Virus record (IMG/VR): IMGVR_UViG_3300038418_000033
Coordinates: 1-43,736 of that record
Length of the DNA: 43,736 bases
Direction: 5' to 3' (one strand)
Source: a virus
This document shows, in pieces, positions 38,519 to 43,736 of this stretch; positions within the stretch are counted from its first letter, which is position 1; each line of letters opens with the position of its first letter. The notes under the pieces were generated by a model. That model was not told the origin of the DNA. It made no database searches and worked only from the letters and a program-made list of their open reading frames with translations. Made by a program: the position numbers and the translations under genes.

Positions 38519-39256
38519 CTAAAAGGAAAAAATCCAACTGAAGATTATATCTATTCCGGGAGGTAACAAAAGTGGAGGAAGTGTCTTATAGTTCAGAAGT
38601 ATGACCGTCTGCTGCGATGCTTGAACTGTGGCATAGGAGGACGGATTGCCATTGAAGTACGGAGCGGTCAACATGGTGTAGCTGCCCATGTTGGCGATAC
38701 CGCCGCCGATGAGGCCCATTTCCCGGATGCCTTGGTTGATGTTGTTGGTCGTGCTGTTTACCGTGGTCTGAAACTCCACGTTGGTGGTCAGCACCGCCTG
38801 CGGGTTCCAGTTACCGCTGCTGTCCTGAGTAACGAAGTTCACCCGGCTCAACTGCACACGGGCGAGCGGCTGGATGAGTTCCACCTGAGTGGCCGTTTCC
38901 ACGGGTTGGGTAGTTGGTGCCCACGTGGGACTGCCAGCGCCCAATGCCAACCCCCAGACGCCCCATGCCGGTTCCGTAGCAGCGATGCTGACCGGCTGAG
39001 TCTGCGGCGGGGAGAGGTTCAGGGGAGAAGCACACGCCATGAACTGGGCAAAGAGCCAACTGGAGATGGACGTGATGATATTGTGCTCGGAGTAAAGGAC
39101 CTCTCCGGTGTCCGGGCGGTAGACAGTGATGTTCCCCTTCTTTATCGGAGGAGGAACTTTCTCCCCCCACTTTCCCCGTGCAGCGGCATTAAGCTGTGCC
39201 GCCTGCTCCCGGAGCTTTACCAGTGCCGGACTCTCTAACCTTGCTTGGTTTTCCAT
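38519..39256 (-). CDS. putative virion protein (tail-associated)
   Basis: 245 residues from ATG 39256 (SD AGGGAAAAGG). After a charged N-terminal helix, KKGNITVYRPDTGEVLYSEH opens a beta-rich protein with Thr/Asn-rich repeats (TVNSTTNNINQGIREM). The style is that of phage tail or fibre proteins. It overlaps the Nudix-containing gene by 68 bases. Confidence 0.6.
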   Translation of the reverse strand: MENQARLESPALVKLREQAAQLNAAARGKWGEKVPPPIKKGNITVYRPDTGEVLYSEHNIITSISSWLFAQFMACASPLNLSPPQTQPVSIAATEPAWGVWGLALGAGSPTWAPTTQPVETATQVELIQPLARVQLSRVNFVTQDSSGNWNPQAVLTTNVEFQTTVNSTTNNINQGIREMGLIGGGIANMGSYTMLTAPYFNGNPSSYATVQASQQTVILLNYKTLPPLLLPPGIDIIFSWIFSF

Positions 39257-40778
39257 CGCCTTTTCCCTTCTTGGGGGCTGCCTTCGCACAAATCTGCTCG
39301 ATAAGCTTCCCCGAATTCTTGAACAGAGCTATAACCCCACTATGAAACTCATGTGGACTTTTTGTCATGTATTCCCGGACCTGCGGGAGAGTGAACCACT
39401 CCAGCCCTTCGGTCTCCCATACGGCATCACTTTGAGGGTGGAAGTCAAATTCCTGCGCAGTCTCGCCGATGAAGTTAAAGTAACGAAATGTCCCACTTTG
39501 GAACACAAAGGCCGGGTGGAGAGTCATGCTGCCGCTATACCCCGTCTCCTCTCGAAGTTCCTTCTGTGCGCTCTCGCCGGGCTGCATATTCTCTTGGATG
39601 GCTCCGCCGATAGTTCCCCAGCATGAACCCTGTTGGACCTCGGGAGACCGCCATGCAAAGCAAATACGACCCGTTGTAGTGCAGACCGGGAGAATTCCCG
39701 AGGCTCCGCCGCCATCACCGGCCCAGAAGCCCTGTTCGTCGTAATAGTCGGCCCTGACCGCCTTTGCCAAGGGCATAGGCTCGGAGCCGGGTTCGGTAAC
39801 TACGAGATTTGGTTTCTCTCCCGGACTACCAAGCTCCGGGTGTTGGGCATAGTATTCATCCTGTTTGCCCGTCCCCCACGCTCGCATCTCATCGACCCGG
39901 AGGAAACGCCCCATTTTTTTCCTTCGTTCATCCGTGGCATCCTGATTCCATTTGATTTTAGCCGCTACCGCCTCGGGGGTTACTTCCGTGGTATCCAAAA
40001 CGAGAGTTGACTTGGTAGCGGCGTTATCGAAATAAACTATGAAACCGCCCACGCCGTTATCTCCAATGCCCTTCCATACGCCTCCACCGGCCCTTACAGC
40101 GTCTTTATAGGCTTGGTTGGGGTCATCTCCCTTCTTTTTGTACTGCATTTTCAAAAGCTCATTGTGGAATCCCGGCCCCAGTGTTAATGTGCCCTTGGGC
40201 TGCCCCATGTTATCGTAGACCACGAGATACAGGGGGAACGGCTGGCTCTTGATGCTCTGGAAGCGATAGCGCCGGATAGCCTTGAGAACATCGTTCTTGG
40301 AGGGGTTGACCGGACGCTTGGGGACAATCTCCACCCGGCGCTGCCGGGGGCTGCGGTCTACCTTCTTACCTGCTGTCACCACATACCGCTGAGTCTCATT
40401 GATAAAGTCCGCAGGGATTTGAAATTCTCCCCGCACGGAGCCAATACTGGGGTCCTTCTCCCGATTCTCCGGGTGGTCATTAGCGACCAAATCCTTGTAG
40501 CAGGCTAGCGTGAGGGCGTAAATTTTGGCGATGACTTCTTTCTTGTAGCCCACCGATATCATGAAGGCGGTCATCTCATCCAGCATGACCCCCAGTGCCT
40601 CGCTGGCGACCTGCTGGAAAGCTTGGGTCTCCTCGGGTATGGGGAACTTGATGGAGAACGTGGTAAACTTGGGAATTCCCAAATCGAGGACGATGGAGGC
40701 AGTAGGAGACAAACCTGTGTGCATCGCTGAGACCTCCAGCGTAGCGAACGTCGGCGAAATGTAAGCTGTCTTATTCAT
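39189..40778 (-). CDS. virion-region protein with C-terminal Nudix domain
   Basis: 529 residues from ATG 40778. The first 370 residues are unrecognised, with beta-rich segments (GGFIVYFDNAATKSTLVLD). Residues about 380-500 are a Nudix hydrolase: GRICFAWRSPEVQQGSCWG, GGAIQENMQPGESAQKE, LREETGY, EGLEWFTLPQVREYM. The Nudix core KELREETGY is intact. The C-terminus is a basic, Gly/Lys-rich tail. A Nudix enzyme fused into a protein of the virion region could be packaged and injected; this is inference. No good SD precedes the start, so translation is probably coupled to the gene at 40783. Confidence 0.75.
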   Translation of the reverse strand: MNKTAYISPTFATLEVSAMHTGLSPTASIVLDLGIPKFTTFSIKFPIPEETQAFQQVASEALGVMLDEMTAFMISVGYKKEVIAKIYALTLACYKDLVANDHPENREKDPSIGSVRGEFQIPADFINETQRYVVTAGKKVDRSPRQRRVEIVPKRPVNPSKNDVLKAIRRYRFQSIKSQPFPLYLVVYDNMGQPKGTLTLGPGFHNELLKMQYKKKGDDPNQAYKDAVRAGGGVWKGIGDNGVGGFIVYFDNAATKSTLVLDTTEVTPEAVAAKIKWNQDATDERRKKMGRFLRVDEMRAWGTGKQDEYYAQHPELGSPGEKPNLVVTEPGSEPMPLAKAVRADYYDEQGFWAGDGGGASGILPVCTTTGRICFAWRSPEVQQGSCWGTIGGAIQENMQPGESAQKELREETGYSGSMTLHPAFVFQSGTFRYFNFIGETAQEFDFHPQSDAVWETEGLEWFTLPQVREYMTKSPHEFHSGVIALFKNSGKLIEQICAKAAPKKGKGDGKPSKVRESGTGKAPGAGGTA

Positions 40779-40782
40779 CTGT

Positions 40783-40953
40783 TTAAGCGACAGGTAGTTC
40801 CCGCTTCTCCCGAAGCCAAGAAGCTTCAAAGGCTTCCATGACCCGCTCATGCCGGTCACTCTTGAGTATATTCCTTAACTCCTCCAACATGTCCTCAGTG
40901 ATTACCGTATTTTCCACGTTAACTGGTTTATCGTCAACCCTATTGTCGTACAT
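40783..40953 (-). CDS. 56-residue hypothetical protein
   Basis: Short gene from ATG 40953, nine bases after AGAAGGAG; the ATG at 40962 abuts the SD and is unlikely. Acidic N-terminus and amphipathic helices (EDMLEELRNILKSDRHERVM). It ends four bases before the next start. Confidence 0.6.
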   Translation of the reverse strand: MYDNRVDDKPVNVENTVITEDMLEELRNILKSDRHERVMEAFEASWLREKRELPVA

Positions 40954-40968
40954 TGAACCCATCTCCTT

Positions 40969-42450
40969 CTAACTCTCATTGAAAATATTTAATATATCAC
41001 CTTTGCACTCCCACACTGTGTTCTCCCTCGGAGCGAGCAGACCCATGGGGTTGTTGACATTCCAGTTGGCAACCTCTCCCGTGGGGGTGAATACGCCGCC
41101 AGCAACCCAACCAATTTGAATCCACTGACCGGGGTCCACAAGATAGTTGGTCCCGAGGCACTCCCACGTCACGGCGGTCGGCGGGCTGGTCGTACCATCG
41201 GTCACCGTTCCCCCCTGCGTGGTGGAGAAGGCCGGGGCGGTCATCCCACTAACTCCCCCTACTATAGCAATCTGGAGATTACCGTTTGGGTCGATGATGA
41301 ACTGACCGGTATAATAGGTGGTCAGCGCCGTCCATGGGGCGATACCCACCGTATACATGCCGAAAGTGTTCCTGTAGTATGCTTGCCACACCGCAGGGGA
41401 GGGCAACAGCTTCCAATAAGCGTTGCTCGTACCAATGGTTGGCGGCTGATTGGTGTTGCGCTTAAGTGCCCGGTACATTTGGTAGCTTGGAATGGGAGGA
41501 CTGGAGGTAGAGTACTGAACCAAGGCCCCCCGAGCATAAGTCATTCCACTGTTCCATTCAGCCGGGAGCAAAGTTGGCGGGGAGGTGGGGGCATAGTAGA
41601 GCGCCTGCCAATCCGCCTGAGATAGTGTCGGGGTCAAGTGCCTGCCGTATGCCGCCAAGGTGGTCTTGGGATGCTTGGGGTCAAACAGGGGCGCTACCCA
41701 CAGCATCGGACCGAGCGGAGGATTTTCCACCTGTAGGATGATGATACGCAGGATATCGTTGATGTTGAGGCTGACGTTCTCCGCTTCGGTGAATACCGTG
41801 GTGAACTCCAATCCCACATGGGCGGGCTTGGCTAGGTCGATAGCCCCGTAAAGATTCTGGACAATCTCCTGCAATTGGGTAAGACTGAGGACGTTGTTTA
41901 GGGGGTTGTTTCCCCCCACGTTCACCGATACCTGAATGGCATTGCGGTCGGACTGGTCGTAAACTCCCTGCCCGATGAGCTTGTAAAGCTCCACCACCTG
42001 CACGGTCTTTCCCGTGTAAGCATAAATGACGGCGGCAATAGCAGCAGTGGTTGCCCCCATGCCATAGGCATTGATGAGGTCTACCAACATGTCCCGGTAG
42101 CCCACGGGATTATCCAAGGCCCCGAACCCGGTGAAATCTCCCTTGTCATATTGAGCCGGATATGGGTAAGCGCTCTTGATTTGAAGGGGGGCGGCGTCCC
42201 GGCGCTTGATGTCGGGAGGAGTGAGGTATTGCGGTTGAATTCCGAGAATGTCATATTGATAATCATATTCGAGCTTGGCAAGTTCTTGTGCTATCACCCG
42301 AAGGAGATATCCCCACTGCGGCTGGTCATTCCTCGGAAGATAGTAATTAGCGGTTGCCTGCAACAGACCGAGCAGACGAGCATCCTCGAACAAGAGGAGT
42401 GATTCCCTCGGTAGCAGGTAGAGAAGGTCGGGATTGTTATTGGTCGCCAT
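40969..42450 (-). CDS. putative baseplate or tail structural protein
   Basis: 493 residues. The N-terminal half is helical with LLRVIAQELAKLEYDYQYDI, as in phage baseplate or tail-end proteins, followed by a Gly/Asn-rich middle. The C-terminal half has two units like APWTALTTYYTGQFIIDPNG and PAEWNSGMTYARGALVQYS, each W...Y..G..V, resembling small carbohydrate-binding modules. I infer a particle protein that contacts the cell surface. The GIY-YIG gene upstream ends two bases before its start. Confidence 0.62.
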   Translation of the reverse strand: MATNNNPDLLYLLPRESLLLFEDARLLGLLQATANYYLPRNDQPQWGYLLRVIAQELAKLEYDYQYDILGIQPQYLTPPDIKRRDAAPLQIKSAYPYPAQYDKGDFTGFGALDNPVGYRDMLVDLINAYGMGATTAAIAAVIYAYTGKTVQVVELYKLIGQGVYDQSDRNAIQVSVNVGGNNPLNNVLSLTQLQEIVQNLYGAIDLAKPAHVGLEFTTVFTEAENVSLNINDILRIIILQVENPPLGPMLWVAPLFDPKHPKTTLAAYGRHLTPTLSQADWQALYYAPTSPPTLLPAEWNSGMTYARGALVQYSTSSPPIPSYQMYRALKRNTNQPPTIGTSNAYWKLLPSPAVWQAYYRNTFGMYTVGIAPWTALTTYYTGQFIIDPNGNLQIAIVGGVSGMTAPAFSTTQGGTVTDGTTSPPTAVTWECLGTNYLVDPGQWIQIGWVAGGVFTPTGEVANWNVNNPMGLLAPRENTVWECKGDILNIFNES

Positions 42451-42451
42451 A

Positions 42452-43120
42452 CTAGGCAGCCTTAACTACTATAGCCTTGGGTTCCTTTAATGGGGAGGAA
42501 TAACGATGCTCACCCCACCATTGTTTTTTAGCTATTCCTATACGAGAGTTTTTTTGTTGACGAATAAGCTCATTGAGCTTAGCATCGTCGGAATAACCCG
42601 AGATTTTCCAAAGTCTGCTGGCTGTCATATAGGAAAATCCTAGTTGCTTGCTAATTTCTCTAAAAGTGCATCCCTTAATTCTAAGATTAATAACGTCGCC
42701 TATACGCCCCCAATACTTCTTTTTAGCTTCGGCGGCGTTATACCGATGAGTTTCAATCTTTGGTTTGCCTTTGAGTTTGAAGCTAATCGAAAGTTTATGT
42801 TCCATAGAAGGTACAAAACCGTCATGTCCATCTCCACCCCCAGTTATGTTATATCCAAAAATAGGATTATTAGATTGATATTTCCCTATGAAATATCTTT
42901 CTTGAGCGTTGAGGTCTTGTTTAGATGCCACAAACCCGGATAACAAGCATACTTCAAACGCCGTTTCTCCATACGCTCGAATAGCTCTATGAAAGTGGGT
43001 CTGGCTTCCTCTCTTTGCTTCTTGCTTATGCCTTGACCATCTTTTTGACGGGGTATTTCCCGAAGCCTTTCCGATATAAACTTTTTGATTTACTAAACAT
43101 CGTACCAAGTATATAATCAT
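42452..43120 (-). CDS. GIY-YIG homing endonuclease
   Basis: 222 residues. IIYLVRCLVNQKVYIGKAS is the GIY-YIG pair, KHKQEAKRGSQTHFHRAIR the basic segment, and AQERYFIGKY carries the likely catalytic Glu. A C-terminal helix-turn-helix (CTFREISKQLGFSYMTASRL) would bind DNA. It is AT-richer than the virion genes on both sides, which it separates cleanly (stop/start spacing of two bases on each side). A six-pair hairpin around the start is possible but weak. Confidence 0.9.
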   Translation of the reverse strand: MIIYLVRCLVNQKVYIGKASGNTPSKRWSRHKQEAKRGSQTHFHRAIRAYGETAFEVCLLSGFVASKQDLNAQERYFIGKYQSNNPIFGYNITGGGDGHDGFVPSMEHKLSISFKLKGKPKIETHRYNAAEAKKKYWGRIGDVINLRIKGCTFREISKQLGFSYMTASRLWKISGYSDDAKLNELIRQQKNSRIGIAKKQWWGEHRYSSPLKEPKAIVVKAA

Positions 43121-43122
43121 AC

Positions 43123-43736
43123 CTAAGTTCCTGATGTTAAATAATTTATAGTTACTCTCCCAGCAGAAAAATATTCCGTAGCACTCAATGTTATATCTTT
43201 AGCACTACTCTCACCCTCTACAACATATGTGACAAAGTAAGACTTCAAAGAGGGGGAGGTGGTATCCGCAGGGATGGTGATGATGACCTTTTGAGCATAG
43301 GCACTTTGATATTGCGCAGCAAGACCGGGGTCGTTGGTACCGATGATGTAGAAAGAGCCATTCTGTGACGAAACCAAGGGCGTGGCAGCGGTAGACAGGA
43401 AGTTGCTTATTGAAGAGGTACGGGCGTAAGCCTGACCCTCATAGAGCAATCCCACAAACGCTTCGGCAGGTCCGCCACTGGGCACCGTGCTATCCGGTAA
43501 AATGGGAACGGTAGTGATGAAACTGTGGGCGGGCACCGCTTGTCCGCTAAAGGCCGGGTCATTCGTCAGAGGAGTCCACAGCGTGCCCGTGGGAATAACA
43601 AAGCCGATATCGTAAGAACCATCCGACTTGGCGCACTTGATGAGTGGGATTCCCACCGACTTGACGCCACTTATCGCCTGCACCAATGAAACGATGATGG
43701 ACTGATACAGAGTTCCCGTAGCGCTGTCCAACGCTT
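43123..43736 (-). CDS. putative virion structural protein (partial, runs off window)
   Basis: The visible 204 codons are the C-terminal part; the frame stays open to the window edge, and the TTG at 43731 is probably internal. Beta-rich, Ser/Thr/Pro-rich sequence (TVPILPDSTVPSGGPAEAF) with a final KDITLSATEYFSAGRVTINY strand pair, as in baseplate or tail proteins. The upstream part lies outside the window. Confidence 0.55.
   Translation of the reverse strand, partial: ALDSATGTLYQSIIVSLVQAISGVKSVGIPLIKCAKSDGSYDIGFVIPTGTLWTPLTNDPAFSGQAVPAHSFITTVPILPDSTVPSGGPAEAFVGLLYEGQAYARTSSISNFLSTAATPLVSSQNGSFYIIGTNDPGLAAQYQSAYAQKVIITIPADTTSPSLKSYFVTYVVEGESSAKDITLSATEYFSAGRVTINYLTSGT

Overview
This window looks like part of a large double-stranded DNA tailed phage genome (jumbo-phage style). 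The evidence is virion-type proteins at both edges, dense overlapping genes with strong Shine-Dalgarno (SD) sequences, a seven-gene tRNA cluster, an intein-containing UvrD-like helicase, a complete NAD salvage pair, and 14 endonuclease genes of homing type. The host cannot be read from the sequence. There is no rRNA, CRISPR array, integrase or transposase.

Layout. 1-7483 (+ strand): virion-region genes mixed with enzymes, namely a histidine phosphatase and a 575-residue ORF made of an ADP-ribosyltransferase-like module, a second histidine phosphatase module and a virion-like tail. Two GIY-YIG endonuclease genes sit among them. 7654-36575 (almost all - strand): accessory and metabolic genes. 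From right to left these include a nucleoside deoxyribosyltransferase-like protein, an ASCH protein, the tRNA/HNH cluster, a secreted PEGA-like protein, a very large TerD-related protein, a DUF262 protein, an HD protein, a UvrD/PcrA helicase with intein, a DUF3307 membrane protein, NMN adenylyltransferase-Nudix, nicotinamide phosphoribosyltransferase and an AAA+ ATPase. 36622-43736 (- strand): virion-type proteins again, one carrying a Nudix domain, plus PD-(D/E)XK and GIY-YIG endonucleases. The only + strand gene in the long - block is one GIY-YIG gene at 19158.

How the genes work together. NAMPT and NMNAT-Nudix together would rebuild NAD+ from nicotinamide, which phages are known to use against NAD-depleting defences. 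ART-like, Nudix and deoxyribosyltransferase-like domains elsewhere suggest wider traffic in NAD and nucleotides. The endonuclease genes lie between functional genes and often supply the SD or a start overlap for the next gene. Ten of them have an inverted repeat over their own ribosome binding site or start codon. Two of these hairpins are homologous and show compensatory base changes, so controlled translation is well supported.

Three genes (12536-13107, 21182-21558, 32393-32616) read as intact proteins only after one-base corrections, which fall in or next to G/C runs. This suggests either assembly errors or real decay, and protein calls there should be treated as provisional.
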